From assembly GCF_002944315.1 (NCBI RefSeq), contig NZ_CP024314.1, positions 2,170,001 to 2,234,000 on the forward strand: a stretch of DNA of 64,000 nucleotides. The letters run 5' to 3'. Below, piece after piece: positions 1 to 8,229 of the stretch. Position 1 is the first letter of the stretch. Every line of letters begins with the position of its first letter. Below the pieces are notes generated by a model. That model did no database searches. It was not told where the DNA came from and saw only the letters and a program-made list of their open reading frames with translations. The position numbers were made by a program, and so were the translations under genes. The stretch is from Rhizobium sp. NXC24 (GTDB lineage Bacteria; Pseudomonadota; Alphaproteobacteria; Rhizobiales; Rhizobiaceae).

Positions 1-425
1 TGGAGTTCATGCGGCCGATTACGGAAAAGGCCTATGGCATCCCGCCGGAACAGGTGGTGGGAAGCACAATCACCACCGAATTTGCGATCGTCGACGACGT
101 ACCTGTCCTGAACCGTCTACCGGAAATCGACTTCATCGACGATGGCCCTGGCAAGCCTGCCGGTATCAACAAGTTCATCGGGCGCAAGCCGATCTTCGTT
201 GCAGGCAATTCCGACGGCGATTACGAGATGATGCGGTGGACGACCGCGGCGAAGAGCCCGGGCTTTGCGATGCTGATCCACCATACGGACGGCGATCGCG
301 AATATGCCTACGACCGCCAGTCCGCGTTTGGGAAGCTGGACAAGGCGCTCGACGAAGCCGGACGCCGCAACTGGCTGGTCGTTGACATGAAGAATGACTG
401 GAAGAAGATCTTCGCTTTCGAATAG
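1..425 (+). CDS. HAD-superfamily phosphatase, C-terminal part (5' end outside window)
   Basis: The reading frame is already open at the window edge, so the ATG at 9 is probably internal and only about the last 140 residues are present. The fragment carries the late haloacid-dehalogenase motifs: a lysine-containing stretch (INKFIGRKP) followed by motif IV, VAGNSDGDYEM, whose two aspartates bind Mg2+. The nucleophile motif DxD lies upstream of the window. The NSDGDYEM form resembles phosphoserine-phosphatase-like, often exported, HAD hydrolases of about 300-350 residues. The substrate cannot be told. The next intact gene is on the other strand and converges on it. Confidence 0.75.
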   Translation, partial: EFMRPITEKAYGIPPEQVVGSTITTEFAIVDDVPVLNRLPEIDFIDDGPGKPAGINKFIGRKPIFVAGNSDGDYEMMRWTTAAKSPGFAMLIHHTDGDREYAYDRQSAFGKLDKALDEAGRRNWLVVDMKNDWKKIFAFE

Positions 426-476
426 TCAGGGCTGATGGCGGCAAGCCGGGGGCCGGGCCTGCCTGCCCTCCCCCGG

Positions 477-665
477 TCAGAAGTGGAATACCGCACCCAC
501 CATCGGGCCGTGCTCCACGATATCCTCGGTGAGGCTGCCATTGCTGTAGTTGACGCCAAGCGCTCTGTAACCGGCAATCGCGGAGCCATGGCTGGCGCCA
601 GGTCGGCGGCGTGAGAAGCCACCGGAGCGGCAAGAGCCACTGCCGACAGGCGGCCTTCTCCGACA
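477..665 (-). pseudogene. Remnant of an outer-membrane beta-barrel gene with an internal deletion
   Basis: On the minus strand, about 590 down to 477 encodes SAIAGYRALGVNY...GPMVGAVFHF and then a stop. This is the C-terminal strand pair of the barrel protein encoded intact at 56310-57101 (which has SAVAGYRALGVNY...GPILGLAIRF). Immediately upstream, in a different frame, is a signal-peptide-like stretch (LSAVALAAPVASHAADLAPA). The start and end of one gene therefore appear joined out of frame, with the middle of about 200 codons lost. No start codon is obvious for the signal-peptide part, and the upstream edge runs into the stop of the next gene. This is inferred by eye from the two matching ends. 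Confidence 0.6.
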
Positions 666-674
666 TCCCCGCCT

Positions 675-2417
675 CTAGGATGCGCTGGCAAGCCGGTCGG
701 CGGCTTTGAAGTCCGCACCGGCCTTCGTCAGGCCGTCCTTGAGCTTTGCAGTAATGGACGGGTGATAATGTCTCTGCTCCATTCTTTGATGAAACAGGCG
801 AATGAAATCCGGATCCTGATTCTGCATGGCTGCGAGCCGCGGGGCAGCCTGGCTCGATCCGAGCTGAGCCAGTGCGGCGATCCTCAGCACCTTCAGCACA
901 TAGTCGCCGCGATGCACCTGCTCGGCCAGCAACGAGGCCTCGGACCAGTCGGACCTGCGATAGGCGTCGAGAGCGAGAACGATAACCGCATCGCCTGGCA
1001 CGGCGTCGACATTGCGCCCGGCATCCCGTGCCAGCGAGACGCCTGCGTCGAAATAGCCGGAGGCAAAAAGAACCGTGGCGAGCGTTGCGCCAACATCCGG
1101 ATTGTTCGGATTGAGGGACATGGCCCTGTTGCCTGTGTCTATTGCTGCCGTGTTCCAGCCCGCGGCAAACTGCGTCATCATCAGGGCGACTTGCGCCCGG
1201 TCGGAACGCGGCGCAAGCGATACGGAGCGGCTTGCGAGTTTATAGGATCTGGCGAGCGTCGCCTGGTCGATCACACCCTCTTCTCCTGTCAGCAGCGCCC
1301 TTGCGAGCGTTGCGCCGGCGTCTGCATCGTCCGGACTTTTCGCTATTGTCCGCTCCAGACAGTTCATCGATCTCGCAATCACCGCTGAGTCTCGGTCCTC
1401 GAGCGCGCGCTCTGCGCGGAGCACGCAAGCGTTTCCAAGCGAACCTGCAGCGCTTCCATAGGTCTCCGCGTTATTGATCACGCTATCGCTCGAGGCAAAC
1501 CTTCGGGCTAGAGACGCCGCGAGATTCATGCTAACGGCCGCGGGGCTCTTGCCTGCCGTATCCTCCCTTTCGACCCCGGACCGAAGCACTTCGCCGGTCG
1601 CGAGGTTCGCTATCTGCCACCAGATGCTTCTATCGTTCCCATCGCCATAATACTTCATCTCGATCCGATAGGTGTTTGCGTCGGAAGAACGGTGGGCCGC
1701 AAACTGCAGTCTGTCCGGGGGCAAAGCCTCGGTGACAGTCAGCGTCCGAAACTGGGTCAGGGCGGTCAGCAGCATCTCACGCGTCGCGTTTGCCTCTCCG
1801 CTCCATGCGGCGTCGGCAGCCACCATCTCGACCGAGACCGCCGGGCGGACAGTGATTGCCGGAGCAATCTCAGACATTCCCCACATGAGCGCCGTCCCCA
1901 TGCCAAGGACTGCCGCAATCGCTGCCCATGCCTGCCACCCTGCAACCGGAGAACGTTTCGAACGCGAAGTTTGGAGGGGGCCGATGTATTCCTCCAGCTC
2001 CCTCCTCGCTGTTTCGGCCTCTGCCGCTTCACCGCCGATCTCATATTCCGGCAAGGATGATGCGGAAAAAATCGTGACATAGCGCCCCTTTGGCAGGTCG
2101 ATCATGATTCCGCGCGGCGAGCCGTATGCTTCGTAATACTGGCTGAGCGCAGTACGAAGCCGGCTAACCTCGATACGGACGATAGGATCGAGGGAGGCAT
2201 CGAAACTGCTGGTGCGTCCAAGCACATCGATTGCTATGGAATAGGCTTTGACCCCTTCCGCACGCCCGCTTAATCCCTGCTCGGCAATATATCCGAGAAT
2301 TGCCTTCGCCCGATCCGTCGCATGAAACCTTGGGTCGGAGAGCAGCCTGTCGAGCTCGGCTCTGGCGTCTGCTTCGGAAACTTCGCAAGCCCTCGTGTCG
2401 TGTTCTTCAGCGTCCAT
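675..2417 (-). CDS. Winged-helix / single-TM / TPR protein of unknown role
   Basis: A protein of 580 residues if it starts at MDAEEHD. An open frame extends 61 residues upstream, but that part looks non-coding in composition. Residues about 15-105 resemble the winged-helix-like N-terminal domain found on rhizobial TPR and adenylate-cyclase-like proteins (DPIVRIEVSRLRTAL, then DLPKGRY). One transmembrane helix follows at about 161-180 (WQAWAAIAAVLGMGTALMW). The rest is alpha-helical, with TPR-like repeats near NPNNPDVGATLATVLF. No cyclase or kinase domain is visible. The architecture suggests a membrane-anchored, CadC-like regulator with a periplasmic TPR sensor. This is inferred from layout, not from a recognised family name. 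Confidence 0.6.
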   Translation of the reverse strand: MDAEEHDTRACEVSEADARAELDRLLSDPRFHATDRAKAILGYIAEQGLSGRAEGVKAYSIAIDVLGRTSSFDASLDPIVRIEVSRLRTALSQYYEAYGSPRGIMIDLPKGRYVTIFSASSLPEYEIGGEAAEAETARRELEEYIGPLQTSRSKRSPVAGWQAWAAIAAVLGMGTALMWGMSEIAPAITVRPAVSVEMVAADAAWSGEANATREMLLTALTQFRTLTVTEALPPDRLQFAAHRSSDANTYRIEMKYYGDGNDRSIWWQIANLATGEVLRSGVEREDTAGKSPAAVSMNLAASLARRFASSDSVINNAETYGSAAGSLGNACVLRAERALEDRDSAVIARSMNCLERTIAKSPDDADAGATLARALLTGEEGVIDQATLARSYKLASRSVSLAPRSDRAQVALMMTQFAAGWNTAAIDTGNRAMSLNPNNPDVGATLATVLFASGYFDAGVSLARDAGRNVDAVPGDAVIVLALDAYRRSDWSEASLLAEQVHRGDYVLKVLRIAALAQLGSSQAAPRLAAMQNQDPDFIRLFHQRMEQRHYHPSITAKLKDGLTKAGADFKAADRLASAS

Positions 2418-2544
2418 GGCGGCCCCCGCACACATTGGTCCAGCTAAAGTAGAACAGACGAATTTATCGCTCAGAAAACAAACGGTTGCAATACAAGTCT
2501 CTAACAAAACCACAACGTGATTGATTTTGACGCGAGTTCGCGGG

Positions 2545-2790
2545 TTATTTCGGCACGCTCGAACCGCGTTCGAGACAATATTGTATGACTTCGGATTCAA
2601 TTTCCGCGCAGATGCCCGTGTACTCTTCGATCATGGGCGAGCGGTCGCCGGTGGATTCGCTACGAAGCCGGTCCAGCGTGGAGCACGCGTCGTCATAGGC
2701 TTCGAACAGATTTCCAAGCGAAGAGGGCTTCGTGGCAAGAATCTGAAGGCGGCCGCGAATTGACGGCAGCTTCAACATCAACCGCCACAT
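2545..2790 (-). CDS. Small hypothetical protein
   Basis: An open frame of 81 residues (start MWRLMLK; a start at 2778 is equally possible). It has a plausible acidic, helical composition (NLFEAYDDACSTLDRLR, then PMIEEYTGICAEIESEVI) unlike the arginine-rich shadow frames around it. I do not recognise a family. It lies upstream of the winged-helix/TPR gene in the same orientation, and its 3' end lies over 120 bases before the preferred start of that gene. The longer frame beginning at 2844 adds residues of poor composition. Confidence 0.4.
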   Translation of the reverse strand: MWRLMLKLPSIRGRLQILATKPSSLGNLFEAYDDACSTLDRLRSESTGDRSPMIEEYTGICAEIESEVIQYCLERGSSVPK

Positions 2791-2907
2791 GCCGCGTTCC
2801 CGTGTACCTACCGGGGCTCTTTCGTTGCCGCTCCCCTTGTCCATCAGACCATTCAGACTCCCGCCGGCACCTTTTTCAGGAGTATGATCCGGCGCCCACT
2901 TTCAGGA

Positions 2908-2979
2908 AGTACGTTACCGTAACAAGGACCGTAAATGCCCTGCACGATAGTTGTTACGCCGAGTTTACCGTAACGTACT
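2908..2979. promoter_or_regulatory. Paired TTACCGTAAC sites with inverted extensions upstream of the MscS gene
   Basis: TTACCGTAAC occurs at 2914-2923 and again at 2965-2974, 51 bp apart. The left copy is preceded by AGTACG (2908-2913) and the right copy is followed by GTACT (2975-2979). The outer arms 2908-2922 and 2965-2979 are therefore inverted repeats matching at 14 of 15 positions, and each core is a near-palindrome. This looks like a double operator for a dimeric regulator, about 50-125 bp before the channel start. Which protein binds is unknown. Confidence 0.5.
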
Positions 2980-3031
2980 CCCCTGTAGGGAACTTGTATG
3001 CTCCATTTGAGGACCGACAGAGGAGCATTCC

Positions 3032-4990
3032 ATGAAGCCTGCATATCTTGCCGTCGCCACGGTCTTCATTCTCGGCCTGCTTCTCCTCGCACCCATGGCG
3101 CATGCCCAGCAGCAAACCTCGGATGCCAAGGTCGATGAACTCGTCCGCTTGCTGCAAGATCCCGACGTCAAAGCCTGGCTTGACAGCCGCAAGGCCGGCT
3201 CCGCAGCCGGGCCGGCTGCGGAGCAGGATGCTTCTGCGCTTGCCGACTGGGACAAGCGAGCGCGCTCGCGGTACGGTGGCATTATCGCCGCCATACCGAC
3301 GATTCCCGGTGAAATCGCCGCGGCCATGCGCCGAGGGCGGGCCGATGCAATCGACCACGGATATGCTCCGATCGTCGTGCTGCTGGGAGGGCTCGTACTG
3401 CTCGGCGCGGCGGTCGAAGCCGTATTCCGGCGACAATGGTCGCATCGCGCCTCGTCGTCTCCGGTCGCCGCGGAATTCCTGCCGATTGCCGTTTTTACCG
3501 CAGCCATGGCGATCGTTTTCTTCGTGGTCGACTGGCCGCCTCTCGTGCGCATCGTGCTGTTGACCTATCTCATCGCTTTCGTGGCCTATCGTTGCCTCTC
3601 GGCGGCAGTGGCGCTTGCAACCCCGGACATAGGCCTGCGTCGGCGAATCAAGGCGTTCGCAGGCCTGCTTTTCTTTGCAATAGCGACCGCAACCCTTGGG
3701 CCTCCACTCGGCGTCCCGCCACCTGTCAACCAGGCGATTTCCTTCTGCTTCTCGATCTTCCTGTTCGCGCTCGCCCTGGAAGCCGTCTGGACCCGCAATT
3801 CATCGTCGCGTTCGCGAAAACTTGCGCTATCGCTCTGCCTCTTTGCCGTCTGGCTGCTTTGGCTGCTGAACTTCAAGGGTCTTGCCTGGCTCGGGATCTT
3901 TGCCATGATCCTGCCGCCCCTGCTTCGCCTCGTCGGGCGCGCCGTCGAGCGTGCAATGGGAGACAACCGGAAAGATCTCAAGGCCGTTATCGCTGCCAGG
4001 GGTAGCCGGGCCGTCGTCATCGCGATCGCGGTCGCATGGCTTGCAATGGTGTGGCACCTCAATCCAGATTCGCTGGCGCATCAGGATCCCACCTTGAGCG
4101 CCATTACGTACGGCCTGCTGAAGAGCGCCGTCGTTCTTCTCGTTGCCGATCTCGTTTGGCATATCGCCAAAGCCTTCATCGACAGCAAGCTGCAGACTTT
4201 CTCCGCCGATCCTTCCGCGCATGGCGGCGAAGCCGCGAGCGAGCACCGCATCGCCACGCTGCTTCCGATCTTCCGCAATGCGCTGGCCGTCTTCGTGCTC
4301 GCCGCGACGGCACTGACCGTGCTCGCCGAACTGGGAGTTCAGATCGGCCCCCTCATTGCAGGCGCGGGTATCTTCGGCGTCGCCCTCGGCTTCGGCTCGC
4401 AGACGCTTGTGAAGGATGTCATCAGCGGCATCTTCTACATGCTCGACGACGCATTCCGCGTCGGCGAATACATCCAGAGCGGCAGTTACAAGGGCACTGT
4501 CGAATCCTTCAGCCTTCGTTCGGTACGCCTGCGCCATCACCGCGGGCCGATCTTTACCGTGCCCTTCGGGGCGCTAGGTGCGGTGCAGAACATGAGCCGG
4601 GACTGGGTGATCGACAAGTTCATGCTGCGTGTTGCATTCGACACCGACATCGCCATGGTGAAAAAGCTGGTAAAAGCCATTGGCGCAGAGATGAAAGAAG
4701 ATCCTGAGCTTGCCCCATTCATCATAGAGCCGGTGAAGATGAAAGGCGTCGAGCAGATCGGCGAATTCGGGATCGAGCTCAGCTTCGCATTCAGTACCGT
4801 GCCCGGCCATCAGTCCGCCGTGCGCCGTCGGGCCTATACGATGATCCGCGATGCGTTCCGATCGAACGGGATCGAGTTCGCCCAGCCGACCGTGCAGGTC
4901 GGCGGCGAAGAAAAAGCCGAGGGCAGCGCAGCGGTGGCGGCGCTCCGGTCGGTCCAGCTCAAGCAGCAGGCCACCGAGGCCCCGAAGTAA
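3032..4990 (+). CDS. MscS-family mechanosensitive ion channel with long N-terminal region
   Basis: A protein of 652 residues. A signal peptide (residues 1-25, cleaved after MAHA) precedes a periplasmic segment. Many hydrophobic helices then run from about 110 to 430. The conserved MscS pore and beta domain follows: the pore-lining helix is rich in Gly and Ala, and the GFGSQTLVKDVISGIFYMLDDAFRVGEYI stretch matches the family signature. E. coli MscS has 286 residues, so this belongs to the large multi-TM class. Such channels release solutes on membrane stretch. An RBS (GAGGA) lies just before the ATG at 3032. The gene stands alone behind the paired operator-like sites at 2908-2979. Confidence 0.9.
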   Translation: MKPAYLAVATVFILGLLLLAPMAHAQQQTSDAKVDELVRLLQDPDVKAWLDSRKAGSAAGPAAEQDASALADWDKRARSRYGGIIAAIPTIPGEIAAAMRRGRADAIDHGYAPIVVLLGGLVLLGAAVEAVFRRQWSHRASSSPVAAEFLPIAVFTAAMAIVFFVVDWPPLVRIVLLTYLIAFVAYRCLSAAVALATPDIGLRRRIKAFAGLLFFAIATATLGPPLGVPPPVNQAISFCFSIFLFALALEAVWTRNSSSRSRKLALSLCLFAVWLLWLLNFKGLAWLGIFAMILPPLLRLVGRAVERAMGDNRKDLKAVIAARGSRAVVIAIAVAWLAMVWHLNPDSLAHQDPTLSAITYGLLKSAVVLLVADLVWHIAKAFIDSKLQTFSADPSAHGGEAASEHRIATLLPIFRNALAVFVLAATALTVLAELGVQIGPLIAGAGIFGVALGFGSQTLVKDVISGIFYMLDDAFRVGEYIQSGSYKGTVESFSLRSVRLRHHRGPIFTVPFGALGAVQNMSRDWVIDKFMLRVAFDTDIAMVKKLVKAIGAEMKEDPELAPFIIEPVKMKGVEQIGEFGIELSFAFSTVPGHQSAVRRRAYTMIRDAFRSNGIEFAQPTVQVGGEEKAEGSAAVAALRSVQLKQQATEAPK

Positions 4991-5459
4991 CGGCCATGTC
5001 ATCGTATTAGGAAGAGCTGTGGCTACGGATCATGCGTGGCGGTCTTTTCGATACGCTGATGACTGGATTGAGACTCACAAAACGACGTGGCGCCCTCGTC
5101 TTGGGCAGTCCTGTGTTGGGGAACCCTGATCCTGTTGCTCCTGGGCTCCGGGCGACTACAGCGAACTGGAATTTTCCAGGCTTTTTAGGTGGTTACGCAC
5201 CAATCAATAGCCTCATTCCGCCTTCTCGGAACCCGCAAACATCGAGCCCGGAGGTCGGCTCGAGCGCAATGCGCTGCTTTGCGCAAAATGCACCACATTC
5301 TGTTTATTGGTTGGTAGTGCTTTTGATTTATCGGGATAATCAGAGGTTGATAGCCGCCATGCATGGCACAAGCGAAGCCGTCAGCCACGATATGAGTCTT
5401 ATCCATTTGCCAGCGAGGCGCGTCACTTGAACCACCGCCTCCTCCAATTTTTAGGCTAT
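4991..5459. other. No convincing gene
   Basis: A gap of about 470 bases between the channel and lipoprotein genes. Short frames exist on both strands (for example + 5032-5430) but have no recognisable motif or convincing RBS and mixed composition. No terminator hairpin with a T-run was found directly after the channel gene. Confidence 0.5.
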
Positions 5460-6056
5460 ATGATGAAAACAAAAATCCGTTCTTGCGCCATTTCCGTAGT
5501 CACTGTTGCGGCATTGGCAGGGTGCCAAACTGCAAAGCCTATCGCGATGAGCGTTGTGGCCACACCGACCGCGAAAGGCGTACAGTACGGCGATGTGCTG
5601 TCACCACAGCGCGCTGCCGGTCAAGACATCCCGGCGCTCAAAGGCCAGAAGATTGTTACGGTGCGAACCTACGAGGATGTCCGGAAGAAGGACGCACAAT
5701 TTTCCACCAGAACCGAATTGGAAGGCATCGACTGCGCGTTGGACAGCGAGGGGTATCGTGCCTCTGTGAAGACTCCCGCAGAAATTAGAGTGCCTGACTA
5801 CGGCTACGCCTCACGCCCGGTTTCCGTCCACTGCCAAGCCCCGGGCTACAGGACCGGTTATGCAAGCGCTCAGCCTTTCGATGAAACATCCCATGACCGC
5901 ATGGCGGCAGCAAGCAACAACGGTCTTGTAACAATGGTGGCAGTCGCCTTAGTCGATGCCGCGACAGACAAGAAAAAGCATGACTACAGCTATCCGCCCG
6001 TATTCGTGACGATGAACCGGATTGGATGTGAAAAGGACAAATCAGGATGCCACTAG
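5460..6056 (+). CDS. Putative lipoprotein, unknown function
   Basis: A protein of 198 residues from the first of two adjacent ATGs (MMKTKIRSC). An upstream in-frame ATG at 5427 would put 11 extra residues before the signal peptide and is less likely. The N-terminus is a lipoprotein signal: basic residues, a hydrophobic stretch, then the lipobox LAGC with the acylated cysteine about 20 residues in. The mature part contains several further cysteines (GIDCALD, VHCQAP, IGCEKDKSGC) that could form disulfides in the periplasm. I do not recognise the family. The gene ends 8 bases before the convergent GntR gene. Confidence 0.7.
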   Translation: MMKTKIRSCAISVVTVAALAGCQTAKPIAMSVVATPTAKGVQYGDVLSPQRAAGQDIPALKGQKIVTVRTYEDVRKKDAQFSTRTELEGIDCALDSEGYRASVKTPAEIRVPDYGYASRPVSVHCQAPGYRTGYASAQPFDETSHDRMAAASNNGLVTMVAVALVDAATDKKKHDYSYPPVFVTMNRIGCEKDKSGCH

Positions 6057-6063
6057 CGCATAG

Positions 6064-6777
6064 CTAGCTTTCACTTGCTTTGGCAAAGACCGCGCTAACG
6101 TCGCTGACAATTTCCACATGGGAATATGCGGCCTGCGCAGCGCCGGCGCCATCCGCTCGCATGATCGCCGTTACGATTACGTCGTGCTCGTCATAGGATT
6201 TCGCCAACCGGCCGGGTAACCGAAACTGCGCGCGACGGAACGGCGCAAGCCGCGCTCGGCTTTGCGTGACCAGTTCGTAGATGTGTTCGTTGTGCGCGCC
6301 GCGATAAAGCCGAGTATGAAACTCGGTATTATGGGCGGCATAGTCTTCCTCCGCACCCAGATGCACAAGGCGTGCGGAAGCGTGATGCTCGATTTCCAGC
6401 ATGCGCCGTTCTTCGACTGTCATTCGCTCGGCCGCAAGCCGCGCGCAGATTGCCTCAAGCTCCGCCATCGCCTCGAACATAGAATGCAGATAGGTCTCGG
6501 TCACATTGGTAACGAGGGCGCTGCGGTTCGGCTCGCGTTCGACAAGCCCCATTGCCCCGAGTTCGCGCAGCGCCTCGCGCACCGGCGTGCGCGATACTTC
6601 GAAACGGGCGGCCAGCGAAATTTCGTCAAGCTTCTCGCCCGGTAGCATCTGCCCGGTCACGATCATGTCGGCTATTGCCCGCACCATCTGTTCGACGGTC
6701 GTTCCTGCCCGGATGATCTCTCTGCGCCTGACCTGTTTCAAGGATCGATTCTGTTTTGTTGCGTGTTGCATACACAT
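6064..6777 (-). CDS. GntR-family (FadR/FCD type) transcriptional regulator
   Basis: The N-terminal winged helix-turn-helix is clear: EQMVRAIADMIVTGQMLPGEKL, the recognition region RFEVSRTPVREALREL, then the wing. The C-terminal half is the all-helical FCD ligand domain, with histidines such as those in HNTEFHTRLY that usually bind a metal. Starting at MCMQ (6777) gives 237 residues. Starts at 6801 and 6771 are in frame. The gene is divergent from the BMP-transporter/biuret operon, and its own start codon lies inside one copy of the repeated TTGCATACAC site. It is therefore probably an autoregulated repressor of that operon, responding to a transported or degraded nitrogen compound. That role is inference. 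Confidence 0.85.
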   Translation of the reverse strand: MCMQHATKQNRSLKQVRRREIIRAGTTVEQMVRAIADMIVTGQMLPGEKLDEISLAARFEVSRTPVREALRELGAMGLVEREPNRSALVTNVTETYLHSMFEAMAELEAICARLAAERMTVEERRMLEIEHHASARLVHLGAEEDYAAHNTEFHTRLYRGAHNEHIYELVTQSRARLAPFRRAQFRLPGRLAKSYDEHDVIVTAIMRADGAGAAQAAYSHVEIVSDVSAVFAKASES

Positions 6778-6778
6778 G
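6765..6778. promoter_or_regulatory. GntR-type operator copy 1
   Basis: GTTGCATACACATG. It shares TTGCATACAC with the copies at 6941 and 7021 and overlaps the likely start codon of the GntR gene (6777 or 6771), as expected for autoregulation. Confidence 0.55.
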
Positions 6779-6940
6779 TAGCGCCGGCTGATCAAAGTCA
6801 AACACTGGCAATATTATATTGTTTATATTGAATAATATATCGCGCGAATCCAAGCCAGCGTGCACTCAATCGCTATTGCTCATATGATTATACGGCTATT
6901 TTATAGGCTATGCACAATCTTTGGCCTGATTGAGATTAAA

Positions 6941-6954
6941 ATTGCATACACTTT
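6941..6954. promoter_or_regulatory. GntR-type operator copy 2
   Basis: ATTGCATACACTTT, identical over 14 bases to the copy at 7021-7034, exactly 80 bp away. It lies in the 300-bp AT-rich divergent region between the GntR gene and the transporter operon. Confidence 0.6.
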
Positions 6955-7020
6955 AACATCTTCCCTAAACAACCCCGGAAATTTTTATGTAAAATCAACG
7001 CAATAAAATCTGGCACGGGC

Positions 7021-7034
7021 ATTGCATACACTTT
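7021..7034. promoter_or_regulatory. GntR-type operator copy 3
   Basis: ATTGCATACACTTT, 48 bp before the ATG of the solute-binding-protein gene, close to where the transcript should begin. With copies 1 and 2 it suggests cooperative repression of the divergent promoters. Confidence 0.6.
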
Positions 7035-7081
7035 TCTGCAATCAGTTGAACCGGCAAAACCGCCGCACGGGGAGCATTCCG

Positions 7082-8209
7082 ATGACCAGACTCCTTTCCA
7101 TGAACCGCCGCCGTTTCCTTCAGGCTTCCACCACCACCCTCTTCGTCGGCACAGCACCCGGCTTTTTCTCCTCCCAGGCCCTTGCGCAGACAGCCCTCAC
7201 CGTCGGCTTCATCTATGTCGGCCCGAAGGATGACTATGGCTATAACCAGTCGCATGCCGAGGGCGCAGCCGCCGTCAAAGCGCTGCCGGGCATCACAGTT
7301 GTCGAAGAAGAGAACGTGCCCGAGACGGTCGACGTCCAGAAGACGATGGAATCGATGATCAATCTCGATGGCGCGACCCTGCTTTTCCCAACCTCCTTCG
7401 GCTATTTCGACCCCCACATGCTGGCCATGGCCGCCAAATACCCCGATGTCCAGTTCCGCCACTGCGGCGGCCTCTGGCAGGAGGGCAAGCATCCGGCCAA
7501 TACGGGTTCCTATTTCGGCTATATCTTCCAAGGTCAGTATCTGAACGGCATCGCAGCTGGCCATGCAACGAAGAGCAAGAAAATCGGCTTCGTTGCCGCC
7601 AAGCCGATCCCGCAGGTCCTGCAAAACATCAATGCCTTCCTGCTTGGGGCTCGGTCCGTGGATCCCACCATCACCTGCCAGGTGATCTTCACCGGAGAAT
7701 GGTCGCTCGCGGTCAAGGAGGCCGAAGCGACCAACGCACTGATCGATCAGGGCGCCGACGTCATCACTTGCCACGTCGACAGCCCCAAAGTGGTGGTCGA
7801 GACGGCCAGTGGCCGCGGCGCCTTCATTTGCGGCTACCACGCCAACCAGAGCCCGCTTGCTCCTGAAAAATATCTCACCGGTGCCGAATGGGCCTGGGGC
7901 AACGTCTACAGCAATTTCGTCAAGAAGGCGCAGGCAGGCGAAAAGCTCGGCAACTTCGTACGCGGCGGCCTGAAGGACGGCTTCGTAAAGATGAGCGCAC
8001 TCGGCCCAGGCGTTTCCGAGGCGGGCCGCAAGGCCTTCGAGGCCACGCATGCTGAGATGATGAAGGGTGGGTTCTCGGTCTTCAAGGGGCCGCTGAAGGA
8101 CAACAAGGGCAACATAGTCGTGACCGCCGACAAGAGCTACGCCGAAGACGCGATCGAGCTCGAAAGCATGAATTACCTGGTGGAAGGCGTCGTCGGGTCC
8201 ACAGCGTAA
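7082..8209 (+). CDS. BMP-family ABC transporter substrate-binding protein
   Basis: A protein of 375 residues starting at MTRLLSMN, with GGGGAGC as RBS. The N-terminus carries a twin-arginine-like signal (NRRRFLQAS, then a hydrophobic stretch ending SSQALAQ). The mature protein starts TALTVGFIYVGPKDDYGYN, typical of the basic-membrane-protein (PnrA/Med) family, which binds nucleosides, bases and related compounds in the periplasm. It is the first gene of an operon continuing with two permeases, BiuH and the ATPase. The context points to biuret or a related ureido or purine compound as ligand, but binding specificity cannot be read from the sequence. Confidence 0.88.
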   Translation: MTRLLSMNRRRFLQASTTTLFVGTAPGFFSSQALAQTALTVGFIYVGPKDDYGYNQSHAEGAAAVKALPGITVVEEENVPETVDVQKTMESMINLDGATLLFPTSFGYFDPHMLAMAAKYPDVQFRHCGGLWQEGKHPANTGSYFGYIFQGQYLNGIAAGHATKSKKIGFVAAKPIPQVLQNINAFLLGARSVDPTITCQVIFTGEWSLAVKEAEATNALIDQGADVITCHVDSPKVVVETASGRGAFICGYHANQSPLAPEKYLTGAEWAWGNVYSNFVKKAQAGEKLGNFVRGGLKDGFVKMSALGPGVSEAGRKAFEATHAEMMKGGFSVFKGPLKDNKGNIVVTADKSYAEDAIELESMNYLVEGVVGSTA

Positions 8210-8229
8210 ACCGCAAAGGGAGAAGCGCC

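Noticed and set aside
5032..5430. 132-codon frame between the channel and lipoprotein genes
   Set aside because: No family, poor composition, no convincing RBS, and it runs into the start region of the lipoprotein gene.
6091..6107. GCGCTAACGTCGCT inside the GntR gene resembles the LacI-type operator
   Set aside because: Only the left half matches, it lies near the 3' end of a coding region, and it is 33 kb from the regulon.
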